64,000 nucleotides of DNA, from positions 1 through 64,000 of the forward strand of contig JAIWZP010000028.1 of the NCBI GenBank assembly GCA_025201375.1, given 5' to 3'. Below are positions 11,091-22,974 of this stretch, in pieces; within the stretch, counting starts at the first letter, position 1, and every line of letters starts with the position of its first letter. Both the position numbers and the translations under genes were made by a program. Source of the stretch: Gongronella butleri (Eukaryota > Mucoromycota > Mucoromycetes > Mucorales > Cunninghamellaceae). Below the pieces are notes generated by a model. The model saw nothing but the letters and a program-made list of their open reading frames with translations. It searched no databases and was not told where the DNA came from.

Positions 11091-13376
11091 ATGTCTCTTG
11101 TGAAAGTGCCCATCCGCCTACCTAGGAATGCATCACGACTGCATCTTCAGCAACAACGTCGCCATGACGCTTTGGATGACGACAAACAGGGTGACAAGGA
11201 GGTCAACATGACAGCGCTGGCCAACACGATGAAACTCCGCATGAAGGCTGCCGCGCATCTGATGGCGCAACGGCAGCAGGCGCATGAGCCGCGTCTTTTT
11301 TCGGCTTGGTCGCCTCCGTCGCGTGTCACCAAGCAAACTTCACCCGACAGGGCCACATTGCGAGCAGGTGGCGCCGCTGTACGACCGCGGACCCTGAAAC
11401 AGCTCGCCTTGCTCAAACGGTACCTGGCCTTTGTCGATGCCGAGCTTCCAACAGTCGAGTTGGCATCCCTCGACCATGAAATCGTCGATCCGCATTGCGC
11501 GACAATCACCGTGGCTAGTGGAAGCAACCAGCAACCAGATATCGTGCGCCGCTCCGCGTCCAGAAAGGCTCGCACTCTCGCAGCTGCAGGTGCGCGCATG
11601 ATTGAAGCCCTTGTGCATGAAGAGAACGGCAAACACGATGAAATCGACGAAATCGTCGATACTCGCACCGAATATCGTCAGGAAACGCCGCCCTTGCCAG
11701 TGCTATTGACCTCATCAGATTCAATGCCGACGCCGGACAATCAAAAATCCAAGAAATCGCTCACCCCACCCGGCGATGAAACGCCCCTATCGGCAAAAGA
11801 GTCAAATTCATCGATTTCGTCGATCTCGCTCTTGCCGACACCCCCTGCGTCGTCGCCTGCACCTTCATCGACGGATGACAGCATCGCCATGTCTCGACCG
11901 ACAGGACATCATGTACGTGGCAATGCCAATTCGCGCTCTCGACGACGCAAATCGCAGGCATCTTTGGCCCAGCCTCCACAGGAGACTCCGCAGCAGCAAC
12001 AGCAACCAATTCGCCCGCGTCCACGTAGCAACAACAACAACAGCAGCAAAAAAAAGACGATTCGGTGCATTTGCTCTCACGACCAATATTATCGTGGCGG
12101 TGGCCATGGCGAGGGCTTGATGGTGCAATGCGACGATTGTTTCCATTGGCTTCACACGTCCTGCCTGGCATTGGACGCACACAGTCTGCACACCAGCCGG
12201 TTCCGATGCCCCGCCTGTTACATTGCTCTTGGACCACCAAAGGACGCACACCTCGCCAGCGTCATCCATTGGCGCTACGCTGCCCACTGGAAGTCCCAAA
12301 AACTTGCCATGCGTACAACACGTCGCCACCGCGCTCGTCGTCAATGGAATCGAGCAGAGACAGCGTCGTTTTCTTCGTCGTCCTCGGACGAGGCCGATGA
12401 TGATGAAGAAATGGACGAAAATGAACTTGAATTTCAAGATGACGATGACGACGCGCCCACTGACGCGCCGGAACGCTCATGGTCGATCCCGACCATGACC
12501 ATTGACGCGTCGCTCGCGTCCACCATGCTGCCGTCATCCACTCACCGTGTTCTCGTCCTGCCACTGTCATCAACAACACCCATGGACGTTGACACGGACG
12601 CCCATGTGGACAATGGCAACGAAATCGACATTGGCGACGACGACCATGACTCGGACACCACCATTGACACGGACTGGCGAGACAAGGGAGATGAAAATCG
12701 CCAAATCCGCGAAAATCGAGTGATTCGACCTATTTGCGAAATTGAGCAGCCCGCCGCAGTCATTGCTCTGGCACCGCCTATGTTCATGCCCATGGTCATG
12801 CCGCAACAGCAGCAACAAGGCACAATGGACGGCTTCGAAGCACCGGTTTTGACAATTGCGGCGGCAATGGACACATCGATGAGACGTGGCAGCGAGAGCA
12901 GCGCAAGCGCGACGAGCTGCAGCGACACGGACAGCCCAAGCGAGGTGAGCACGCCAACAGACACCATGGACGAGCCATTAGTCGATCAAAAGCTGCCGAA
13001 TTTGTGGACAACAGCGCCGGCACAGTCGCTAGACAACAACAGCCTGCTTTGGATCTCTCATTTGGCCTACCTGGAGTCGCTGCACCACCATCTACCCCCG
13101 CAAACCATGCATCACCAGCAACAGCAGCAACAGCAACAACAAAACCACCACCACCATCAAATTTATCCTCAGCATCACCACCAGAAAAACGACCCCATGC
13201 TCGTCGCGTCGTCACAGGCGTCCAATTTGTTCTTGACAGACCCATGCTTGCCCTCTTCCCGCTCACAGAGTGCATCGTCGTGGCTTCCGACCGCCGAACC
13301 GCCCTCCGCCATCTGTTCCCAGGATCTCACCCAATTCACTTTTGACGACGGCCTCTTTTGGTCCGCCGCGCTCTGA
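11091..13376 (+). CDS. PHD-finger protein with Gln/Asn/His-rich tail
   Basis: This is a single-exon gene of 761 residues. A PHD zinc finger spans residues 326-376 with ligands C326, C328, C347, C350, H355, C358, C373 and C376 (C4HC3). The D-D pair before the fourth ligand and Trp353 resemble histone-tail readers. The finger sits after a basic, Asn/Ser-rich linker and before acidic runs (about residues 425-465 and 510-535). Near residues 680-700 there are Gln and His runs. The architecture is similar to fungal Cti6/Set3-type chromatin cofactors, but no SET domain is present, so a role in a histone deacetylase or related complex is only inferred. Confidence 0.8.
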   Translation: MSLVKVPIRLPRNASRLHLQQQRRHDALDDDKQGDKEVNMTALANTMKLRMKAAAHLMAQRQQAHEPRLFSAWSPPSRVTKQTSPDRATLRAGGAAVRPRTLKQLALLKRYLAFVDAELPTVELASLDHEIVDPHCATITVASGSNQQPDIVRRSASRKARTLAAAGARMIEALVHEENGKHDEIDEIVDTRTEYRQETPPLPVLLTSSDSMPTPDNQKSKKSLTPPGDETPLSAKESNSSISSISLLPTPPASSPAPSSTDDSIAMSRPTGHHVRGNANSRSRRRKSQASLAQPPQETPQQQQQPIRPRPRSNNNNSSKKKTIRCICSHDQYYRGGGHGEGLMVQCDDCFHWLHTSCLALDAHSLHTSRFRCPACYIALGPPKDAHLASVIHWRYAAHWKSQKLAMRTTRRHRARRQWNRAETASFSSSSSDEADDDEEMDENELEFQDDDDDAPTDAPERSWSIPTMTIDASLASTMLPSSTHRVLVLPLSSTTPMDVDTDAHVDNGNEIDIGDDDHDSDTTIDTDWRDKGDENRQIRENRVIRPICEIEQPAAVIALAPPMFMPMVMPQQQQQGTMDGFEAPVLTIAAAMDTSMRRGSESSASATSCSDTDSPSEVSTPTDTMDEPLVDQKLPNLWTTAPAQSLDNNSLLWISHLAYLESLHHHLPPQTMHHQQQQQQQQQNHHHHQIYPQHHHQKNDPMLVASSQASNLFLTDPCLPSSRSQSASSWLPTAEPPSAICSQDLTQFTFDDGLFWSAAL

Positions 13377-13928
13377 CGACGACACGCCATGGATATCTCC
13401 CAATCCCCCCTCACCTTTTTTTTTTTACGCGTCACCTCTGTTTTTCCTTGTTTTTTTCACCTACAAGCTGTTTGTACATAGTTATTGCTTACCCCCTCCT
13501 CTTTTATTGTACCATATACGTCGAATTTGTGACTTTCACAAACCAAAAAAAAAAAGTACTTTCAATAAAGTGTAAAAGATCGACCGCCAATTGTCGAGAT
13601 TGCTACAATTTTGGTTACAATATTATATCCTTCGTTAGATGCTCTTGAACCGAAATTTGGGTCTCGGTGTGCTTACACTTTGGGCGAGGAATTAAAAAAA
13701 AAACATCGTACTTGATGTATTTTCTAATCGTCGACCGTAACATTCCCCTTGCAAATTCATCACTTTTGAAAATCGACATAGCGGATCATCAAGTTGCTTC
13801 AGTGTTCCATTCAAATATTTATGATAGTTTTTGATTTCGATAAATATAAACGTCAGTTCTTTTTTAGGCCACTTCCAATCGAACTTCCAAAACAAAATCG
13901 AAAATACGAGTTTTCAGAGCCATTGTAC

Positions 13929-16100
13929 ATCAACTCGCCGAGATTTCAATGCGATCTCTCCAAGACGCATGCGCTTTTACCGCGTTTGGCTACTGATTCT
14001 TTGAAATGACTCGCGTGTCGATACGTTGCGCCCTTGTCGCATATGCTACCAAAATGGAAAGACCTTGCTCCGCCTTTGCTGGGCACGCTCTCCGAATCCT
14101 GTTCATCCGGTCCTATATTTGAACTAGAGGATGATGAACACAAAACTCCAATGATGTCAATTTTTTTCAGTGATCGGATCGCTCAGTCCCGAGGATATGC
14201 GGTTTGCATAAATTCAGGGCAAAATCAACTTCGTGAAGGCTAACTCGCCGAGAACTCGACGCGATGTCCCTAAACCGCAAACGCTTTTACCGCTTTCGGC
14301 CGCTGTTTCATTTCAAGTGATTTATGCGTCGGGGCGATGAGCCGTTGGCGCGGTACGAGACCAAATGGTGGTGATTTACCCTCTTTACGCCTAAGTAACT
14401 GGCGCTTCATCAGAAACTTATTTATCTGGTCCCAAATTTAAACCAGTTGGTGGTAAACCCAATTCTCCAACGGCGTTAATTTTTTTCGCAAATCGGATCA
14501 CTCAATCCCGAGAAAACTCGAGATTCGTGTTTACTAGTGAAAACCCAGCGCCAAATAATATTTTACGCGTTTCTCCCAATGTCCTGACCATCTGGCTTCG
14601 AATTTAGACCAGTAGACACTCGACTCAAAACTTCGATGATTCCAAGTTTTTTCACAAATCGGATCACTCAGTCCTGAGAACATGCATTTTTTATAAACTC
14701 AGGGCCAAACCAAGGTCAAAAAGACCCTTGAAGGACAACTCACTGAGAACTGGACGCGATGTTCCCAAACCGCAAGCGCTTTTACCGCATTTGGCCGCTG
14801 ATTCATTTGAAGTGTCTCACGCATCGGGGCGCTCGGCTGCTTTCTCGGTTCGAGACCAAATACTGGTGACTATACCGCTTTTACGCCTATGAAACTGGCG
14901 CTTCATCGGAAATTTGGTCATCTGGTCCCAAATTTGGCCCAGTTGATGTTAGGTGCAATTCTTTAGTGCTGTTAAATTTTCTCGCAAATAGGATAACTCA
15001 GTCTTGAGAAATCACGCGATTCGCGTTTACTAGTGAAAACCCACCGCCAAGCAATATTTTACGCGTTTCTTCCGACGAGGGCGACCGTTTGGTGCCAAAT
15101 TTAGACCAGTGGATACTCGACACAAAACGTCCGTGATTCCAAGTTTTTCCACAGATCGGATCGCTCAGTCCTGAGAAAATGCACTTTTCATAAATTCAAG
15201 GCCAAATCGGGATCAAAACGATTCCTGAAGGCTAACTCGCTGAGAACTGGGCGCGATGTCCCCAAACACAAGCGCTTTTACCGCGTTTGCCCGCTGATTG
15301 GTTTGATGTGTCTCATGTGTTGGGGCGCTCAGTCGTTGCCTCAGTACGAGACCAAATAGTGACGATTTTACCCCTTTACGCCTATGAAACTGTCGTTTCT
15401 TCAGAAACTTGGTCATCTGGTCCTAAATTTGGACCAGTTGATGGTAGACTCTATTCTCTAGCGGTGTTAATTTTTTTCGCGATTCGGATCTCTCAGCCCC
15501 GAGAAACCTCGAGATTCGTGTTTACTAGTGAATACCCAGCGCTAAATAATATTTTACGCGTTTCTCCCGATGAGCTTGACCATCTAGCGCCAAATTTATA
15601 CCAGTGGATTCTCGACTCAAAACTTGGATGATGTCAAGTTTTTCCAGAGATCGGATAACTCAATCCTGAGAAAATGCGTTTTGCATGAATCCCGGGCCAA
15701 ATCAGAGTCAGAACGATCCGTGAAGGCTAATTCGCCGAGAACACGACGCGATATCCCCAAACAACAAGCGCTTTTACCGCGTTTGCTTGTGATTCATTTG
15801 AGGAGACTCATACGTCGAGGCGCTCAGCCGTTGTCGCGGTACGACATAAAATGTTGTTAATCTTACCCCCTTTACTCCTATGAAACTAGCGCTTCGTCAG
15901 AAACTTGTTCATCTGGTCCCAAATTTGGACCAGTTGATGGTGGATCCAATTCTTCAGCGGCATTAATTTTTTTTTTTTTTTTTTTTTTTGCGGATCGGAT
16001 CGCTCAGTCCCGAGAAATCTCGAGTTTTGTGTTTGCTAGTGAATATCATCCATCCAGAACCAAATAATAATTTACGCGTTGTTTGGTTATTTTTGACCGT
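13929..16100 (+). repeat. Higher-order tandem repeat, period about 490-505 bp
   Basis: Landmarks recur in order. The segment with gagaact...gacgcgatgt and cgcttttaccgc appears near 14249, 14735, 15238 and 15739, with a degenerate copy near 13935. The motif tctggtcccaaattt appears near 14425, 14931, 15417 and 15913. Each unit also holds a second, diverged core (catctggc..caaattta.accagt, then atcggatcactcagtcc), so a core of about 95 bp occurs twice per unit at unequal spacing. Units differ by scattered substitutions, so the array is old. A T run of 21 lies near 15967-15989. Flanks 13377-13928 and 16331-16512 hold no gene. Confidence 0.75.
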
Positions 16101-16149
16101 CCATTTCCTACAAGCAAGTCTTAATTAAAACTAGATGTCATACAGTATT

Positions 16150-16330
16150 GGTCCTTGTGCAGATGAATCCAAAATAATAATGCCGTTACTGTATTTTCAC
16201 AAATTTGGCGCAGGATCTCGAAATACTACGTATCGTGTTTGTTGTGAATCGCGGTGAAAATGGCATCAATCAAAGGAGACGCACTCGTGTCGTCGTGTGA
16301 CATCTTCAGATTGGTTTAACACAGGATTAT
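16150..16330 (+). repeat. Fragment of the dispersed repeat
   Basis: Segments such as gtgaaaatggcatc and aaaggagacgcactcg resemble 600-680 and 45110-45160 of the two longer copies. It directly follows the tandem array. Confidence 0.45.
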
Positions 16331-16512
16331 GGCCGTATCGTGCCTTGTTCCAGGCGGCAGCAGAAATAAAACAATTTGTTCAAAGTGTTTGGCCTCTTCG
16401 TTAACTGGTGTTTTATTAAAGTTGTCATCATGCGTATTGAAGGTGTATCATATTTGTGTTTTTACTGCTACAGTGTGCATGGCAATGCGAATTTTGCAGC
16501 AGCAATAGCAAG

Positions 16513-19463
16513 TTACTGATGGTGGATCTTGGAAGGAAGAGACAGCGGGTTCATCATTTTTACGCGACGGAGCTCGTTGATTTGGTGATTGACTACAGTA
16601 GCGTAATGATGTGCAAATTCAAAAAAAATTGAGCACCAATAGTTTTTGAGTCGTTCTGTGATGTTTATACCTTCTGAACCTTCTTGGAAGATGTCCCCTT
16701 TCATGGTGTGCCAATGGTCAATGACGAGCTGCGGGACGACGTGGCCATCCGTCTGTGTAGAAATGGAGGGGACGAGACTGAGCGATTTGCTGGCGCGGAT
16801 ATGCGCAATAAGGGTGGTGTGGCCATCGATGGCGCGTGTCGTGGTGCCGCCGTTACCCGTGACGATGACAGCCTCGCGCTGGGCCAGGATTTCCTTGACG
16901 ACAGCAACGTGGCGCGCGGGGCATTGCATTTCAGCCACATAAACGGCTTCTTGTAGCGTTGGCGACGCGTTCATCATGGCAAAATGCATGGCCAAGTGGA
17001 ATTCTGAGGCCGTGGCTGCATTTGTGAGCATTGCGAGTTCCGCGGCCACGTCGACAATGCTGGCAGCCTTCTTACCTTTGTTGCCGCCGCGACCGGCAGA
17101 GGAACCCGGCACGCGCACATCAGCAACTTTGAACAAACACCCATACACTGGCTCGTTTGCAAGTGGGCCATGGCAACAGGTCTTTTGAAAGCCCAATTGA
17201 CATTGGTCATGCTCGAGATTCACCTGCTGCGGCTGCTTGCGTTCCAACTAAGGACAACAATTCGTTTTTTTTTATGATAACAAAAGGAGCGGAAATGGGC
17301 ACGTTTTCTTCCATTTCTGTAGACTTACGAGGTTCACGCGTGACATTTCAAAGCCGTTGTTGTAGCTTAGGATCTGCATGCCGTGTTGCTTGGACCCATG
17401 GGCTCGCTGCAATTCGTGCTTCAATGAATGCAGCGACGAAATTGGAACCTGACGGCGCTCGATGGTGTTGCACACCCCTTTGTCGAGCGGTTTGACGGTG
17501 ATCTGGTGGCTATCTTGCTTGTTGGCGCTCTTTTCTGTGGCTGTGCCGGTGACAATTTCGCGGAACATGGCAACGGGTGCGTGCTTTGTGAGCGGGATGA
17601 ATGCCATCGAGGCCTGCAGGTAAGTTATGGCGCGTTTCAACAAGTTCTCGCCTGGCGCCAGGATGGTGTGCGTGTAATTTGTCTTGTCCTCAAGCGCTTC
17701 GACACCCGGATAGCGAAGCCTGGTGATGGCAAACGCGTAATCAAAACTGCTCCGTACATACGCCGGGGGCGCGCGCACAAACGCGCGCACCGTGAGCCGA
17801 TTTTCGGGAGACGTAAGTTTCCGAAAGGGTGTGGCCATTGCCGACGACGTGACCGTGGTCCACAATGTAATCATATGTGTCTCTTCCATCCGGCAAGTCA
17901 AAGCTACAATGTTGCCAGCAGGACAGCCATCTTCCAAGTCGGTCACTGCCACCATGGCGTACGCGTCGTCGCCGTCATTATCCTTTTCGTTGTCGCGGCC
18001 GTCCTCCCTGTTGCGCGCAAGCAATACCGTGCCAATTATTTTGCGCCTGAGCTCCGCAGCCCCTGCGTCGAGATTGTCTGTCGTAGGCCTGGGTGGCAAG
18101 AGTCGAATTGGCTGCCCAGAACGTACACGCCCCGAATACACGCGTGCAAACGCACAAATGTTCAATCCCTCTGAGGGCCGAGGCACAAACTTGACAATAT
18201 GCGCCATCAATGGCCCATTGGCATCGCACCGCTGCATCGACTCGTAGCAATAGCCCTTTTTGGGCCCCGTGTACAGCGTGCCCACACGATACGCCTGCGC
18301 TTCGACGGGCGAGGGCAATTGTGTGCACAACATGTCCAAAATCGGCGCCGCGCATGGCCACAATGTGCTCATCAGCTCCGCACCCGTCCGGTCTTCGTTG
18401 TTTCGTGATGAGTCGTCCATTTTCATTTGCGCCATCATCTCCTCCAGGTTGCGTTCCATGTTGCATAGTCCGTCGTCCTTGTACGCCTTGTAAATCGGCC
18501 CGAGCACGAGCAAATTGAACCCGCGGATGAGTGCACGCCCATTTTGTTTGTCAACAGCGCGCGTGTCCCACGTTTTGTTCGTCGGATCATAGAAATGGTC
18601 GCCCCACAGCCGCTCTAGCATGATCTCGTCGCTGACATTGTAAATTGACGCGTAATGACGGGCCAAATCTTTCAACGTGAACGCCCACCCGTCGCTGCCA
18701 GAACCAAGCGCCACCGTGCCCGCTTCCATCCGCATTTGCACCTTGCCCAGATGCGACGCCGCGTGCGCAGCAATCATTTCATTCACCGACGCCACCGTGC
18801 GCACCAGGGCCTTTTTAAGAAAAAATGACCCATAATGACCCGTGATGAGCAAATGGGCAAAATTCGTTATTTTTTTTTGTTGTTGTTGTTTTCATTTACC
18901 TGGTAAATGTCCTCAGCCTTGAATTGATGGTCGAGAATGACGCGATCGAGCTTGTTGATGAAGAGAGCGGGTTTCAGGCGTTCACGGAGGGCCTCTTGCA
19001 TGATGGCTGCGGTGTGCGATGATGACACGCCGTCCAAGCAATCGACAACGAGCAGTGCCGCGTCGGTCGCGTGCATGCCAGCGCGCGCTTGCGCTGCAAA
19101 TTCTACGTGGCCCGGCGTATCTATCAAATGGATTAAAAATGGCTTGTCTCGACCAGATTCCGCCGGCAGCGTGTGGCACAGTGGGCTTGGCGTCGATACG
19201 GTCGACATGCAAGGCTCGTCCAGCTCCGAATGCACCGCTCGAGGGCCGCCATCGCGCCCAAGCATCACTATCCCGGCCTTGGCCGCAAGCAAATCCACCA
19301 GCGTCGTCTTGCCGCACCCAAGATGGCCAAGCACACTCACGTTGCGGATGTACGATGGCCGGTCCTGTGTCAATGGGGCGTATCAATTCGTGAATTGGCA
19401 ACATAATGAGACAGAGAATAATAAAACTGGCCTTACCATCATGACATTCAGCTCGGAAGCCAT
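16513..19463 (-). CDS. Highly diverged EF-2-like translational GTPase paralogue
   Basis: Exons are 19437-19463, 18900-19364, 17329-18810, 16671-17247 and 16513-16592, giving 876 residues; all phases agree. The EF-2 order is intact: P-loop GHLGCGKT (22-29), DTPGH (91-95), NKLD (146-149), the LPSPVEAQAYR hallmark of domain I/II, domain II, and domain IV-V ending in PQLVIDHWHTMKG and ELRRVK. It is far from canonical EF-2. The switch I RGITI region is replaced by PCMST, and the diphthamide loop reads DVRVPGSSAGRGGNK (701-715), where aligned EF-2 has DVTLHADAIHRGGGQ, so the modified His is Gly710. An upstream exon is possible, because ELM precedes the chosen ATG at an acceptor. The last intron (78 nt) has no stop and keeps frame. 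A ribosomal or regulatory role is inferred. Confidence 0.85.
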
Positions 19464-20352
19464 GAGTTCCTAAATCAGACATGGAAAACAAAGAGACTCA
19501 GATTGCGGTATCGAGATTTTTAAAACAGCACACTTACGACTGCACATGACAACCAAATTTAAAAGAAAGAAAAAAAATTGAGACACTTAGTTGCCAATTG
19601 TGCACAATTGTGTGCAATTGGTGCACCAAGCGTAACCGATGGACACTTACTCATGGCTGTATATACACGTATGGATAAACAATGAAATAATAAAGGAGAA
19701 CGAGAAAACAAAAGACAGAGAAAAAGGAGTCGTCGCGCGTCTTGTTTCTTGATTCTTTGTTTGTCCATTTTTATCCACTTTTCGGTCGTACGAGCCATTG
19801 GTAAGAACCAATGGGCCACACGCATGGAGCAGGTGATCACAAAGAGGCCGAATGACTGCGGATAGCTGTGGCCAGATCATTTTTCTTTTGTGGAAATAAT
19901 GCAAAAGGGGGGTTTTTTTTCTATTTTTTAATCATGCAAAAAGGTCGACGCCAAGAAGGCAACCAAGGGCAAACAGACCGAGGGGACGGTGTCCCATATC
20001 AAAAAATTACGCGTAAAACGGCGGGAGGACACATTTGGTTGCAATTTTGATTGTGCGACAGAGTGGGGCCGCCTTTTTTTTTTCCCTCTTGCTAGCGCGT
20101 AGCATTTTGCATGAATCAGCAGTCCTTGGACAAGTGCGGGGAGAGGGGAGTTCCTGGGCGGGGCCGCCTGAATTGGCATTTGTAAGCCTGCATCCAATGA
20201 AAATTGGCGATCCATGTGAAATGATCAAAAAGGCCCCCTCCCCCCGCAACTCCAGCCCTTATTTTTTTCCGTTTCTTTTGTTCCTTTCTCTTTTTTTGCA
20301 GTGCCCCCTCTCTCTCTTTCTTTCTTTCTTTTTATTTTTACTGCAACCAGCT
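19464..20352. other. Divergent intergenic region between EF-2-like gene and PEX11
   Basis: Possible non-coding leader exons of the EF-2-like gene lie here, with donor-like GTAAGT sites near 19535 and 19658 on the minus strand. A CT-rich tract at 20262-20345 precedes the PEX11 start. No separate gene is supported. Confidence 0.45.
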
Positions 20353-21218
20353 ATGTCCAAGTCGTTCAACCCACTTGCTATTGCCAAACACCTTGGTCCG
20401 TCTAACCCGCGCTTGGACCACTTGCTGCGCTTTCTCAACACGGTCCGCGGCACCGACAAGGTGCTGATGGTAAGCCTAGGGGGAAAAAGGAAACCTGTCA
20501 AAAATCAAAAAGAGGGAAAAACACGGAACACGGGTTGGAATTGAGAATGTTCACGTCCATTTTATTGTCCTAGTTCATCCAATACTGGTCCAAGATCCTT
20601 GTTTTCTTGCTCCAGCGGCGCGCAGGCGGCCGTGGTGTGCAGCGCGTGCAGAATCTGGCGGGCCCTGTGAGCGATTTCCGCATTTTGCTGCGCTACTATG
20701 GCCTTTTGCCCATGGTGCAATACATGAACTACATTGAGTACAACCCGTCGCCGAGCGCGTTCCACCAGACAATCGAGCGCCTGCAAAACTGGGCCAATGT
20801 CATTTATTACCCTCTGGAGCACATTTATTGGCTGGGTGCGCACCAGGTGATCCCCATGACGGAGCAAAAGACAAATAAGATTGGCATCTGGTCGTGCCGC
20901 TTCTGGGCAACGTATGTGGTGCTCGAGTACGTGCGTCTGTACGAGCAGTACCGCATGCTGCGCGCGCGCGAGACGTCGCTGCTCAAGCGCATCAAGGCCG
21001 GCGATATTAACGACGACGAAGACCCCGAGCAGGAAATGGCCGCCATGAAGCGCGAGCGCTGGGCCATGCTCGTCAACCTCGGCATCAATTCAGGCTACTT
21101 CCCACTCACCGTCCACTGGTCCATAGAAAACTCGGGCTTCCCCGACGTCATGGTCGGCGTCTGCGGCGGATTCGCCTCATTGCTCCAAATCTACGCTGCA
21201 TGGCGCGACACGGCTTAA
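20353..21218 (+). CDS. PEX11: Peroxisomal membrane protein PEX11
   Basis: Exons are 20353-20469 and 20574-21218, 253 residues. The N-terminus (LDHLLRFLNTVRGTDKVLM) continues across the intron to FIQYWSKIL, the amphipathic-helix region of the PEX11 family that binds and tubulates the peroxisome membrane. The motif SDFRILLRYYGLLP and a middle segment with conserved Trp and Tyr residues follow. The C-terminus has a membrane segment with GxxGG (VGVCGGFASLLQIY). Length is typical (230-260). The protein promotes peroxisome elongation and division. An acidic linker (NDDEDPEQE) sits before the last hydrophobic part. Confidence 0.9.
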
Positions 21219-22974
21219 AAAAAAAATACGAGCCAATTTTTTGTAGATATTAATCATCATATGCCCCCATCCTCCTTTTTTTTTTTTTTCTGGCCAAATC
21301 GCCTCATGCTCTGTATTTGTAGCTTCAAACAGTAAAAATAAAAAAACATAGATTTCTTTTGCTTCTTTTTATCATGTCCAGTTCTTGCAATGTCTATGAG
21401 CGAGAACGGGGAAGAGTTTGCATGCGGTTTGATCGATCGGATCGCTAGCAAATTCGAATTGGTGGCATTTAGACTTCTTTGCACGTTTTGCCCCACGATT
21501 ACATTGCTGATGTGCACCAAAGCGTACTACAGATGAGTTGAGGTTTTGTAAAATGTCGCGTTTTGTTTAAAAAACATGGTCCTCGATCAAGTGTTTGTCG
21601 AGAGAAGGACGATTGGAACATTTTTGTCTTAATTTGGTCGTTTGTCCGTGAGATGCTAATACACATGAAAATTTCAGTTTTGAATCAGTAATACTAGTGT
21701 TTCTCCTTTGAATGAGCCCATCCATAGGGTTCTGTAAGCACTGGATCGCGCACAATCACGATTTTCGAAAATGACGGATTTCCGTAGAGGTACAGTCACG
21801 AATTTGAAAAGAGGCAAATTTAGGTTCCCAGATCGCCACACCATTCACATCATCATGTCAACGCGATGCATGAACCGGCAAAAATGTAGTAAAAAACGGA
21901 GGTCCATTGGCTGGTTCTCGCGTAAAATGCGTTTGAGGCTCTATTTTCGACACAAGGTCAACTCGACAAAAAATGTGTGTATCTTGGAAAAATACACACC
22001 AGCAGAAAGAAGAGGACTCACTGCATACATGGTCATCCGTGATCAACGAAAAAAGTGATTCTTCGGCACTTTTGACACGGTTTTAAAACCATATGTAATT
22101 TTCGACGCGCTAAAAAGCGCGTCCAACGTCGCGTGACACGCGTCTGTTGCTAATCAAATCCATGCATCTGGCGCCTTTCATGCTAATGGACGCGTCAGTG
22201 CGGTTCTATGGACGCGTTTTCCCGTGCTATTCGCATGCAAAGAAAAATCGAAAATCGCTCATTGCTCGTCAATCAGTCATTGGATTGCGCTCAGTTTAAC
22301 CATTTTTCTTGGTTTTGCCATGCAATGTATCTTGTGTATGAGTTTGAAAGAAATCTGGAGACCCATTTTTCAACCTTTTGGTTTGGGAGCTCGACATGAC
22401 AAAATTCTGATGTGCGTGTGGCGCGCCACCCAATCACTTTATATACATGCAAGTTGGGTCCCAAGGTGTTTTTCGTCTGCTATTTCACACTGGGACTTGT
22501 TTTGTAACTTGGCAATACCTGGTTTGGCGAGTTCCTATTGTACATTTTTAAAAACTTGATATTTCTATCATCTCTCCCGCAATAACAAACTTGAAGTCTT
22601 GCGCTTTGTACGATGAATTCATAGAGTTATAAAGAAGCAAAACGTCCAGCTTTGACGCGAAATGGATCTTTGCTTTCAGACAAAAAAACAAATTGGTGCG
22701 TTTTGAGCGTTGTACGCGTAAAAAAATTCGGCAACGAGCCATGGAGACTCACTTTGGAGCTCATTCAAACCGCGTTTGTCTGGCTGCATTTTTTATGTTC
22801 GACATTACAGCACTGCGACATGCTCCCCGGACTGAAATGAGCAAAATGGGTGCACAAAAGCGCAAAACTCGAAATCTCTTTCTTTCATTGGTGATCCTTT
22901 AATCTAAAAGCAGTATGGTACAAGTGGAGAAAGAGGGAGGGGGAGGAGACACAATAATAAAAAATAACACAAGT
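21219..22974. other. Convergent intergenic region, AT-rich
   Basis: This lies between PEX11 (+) and NAA35 (-). Several short ORFs show no domains. Recurrent GACGCG/ACGCGT-containing phrases near 22110-22215 look like weak repeats. No gene is supported. Confidence 0.45.

Noticed and set aside
13929..16100. CRISPR-like array
   Set aside because: Period is about 500 bp with diverged units, and the organism is a eukaryote.
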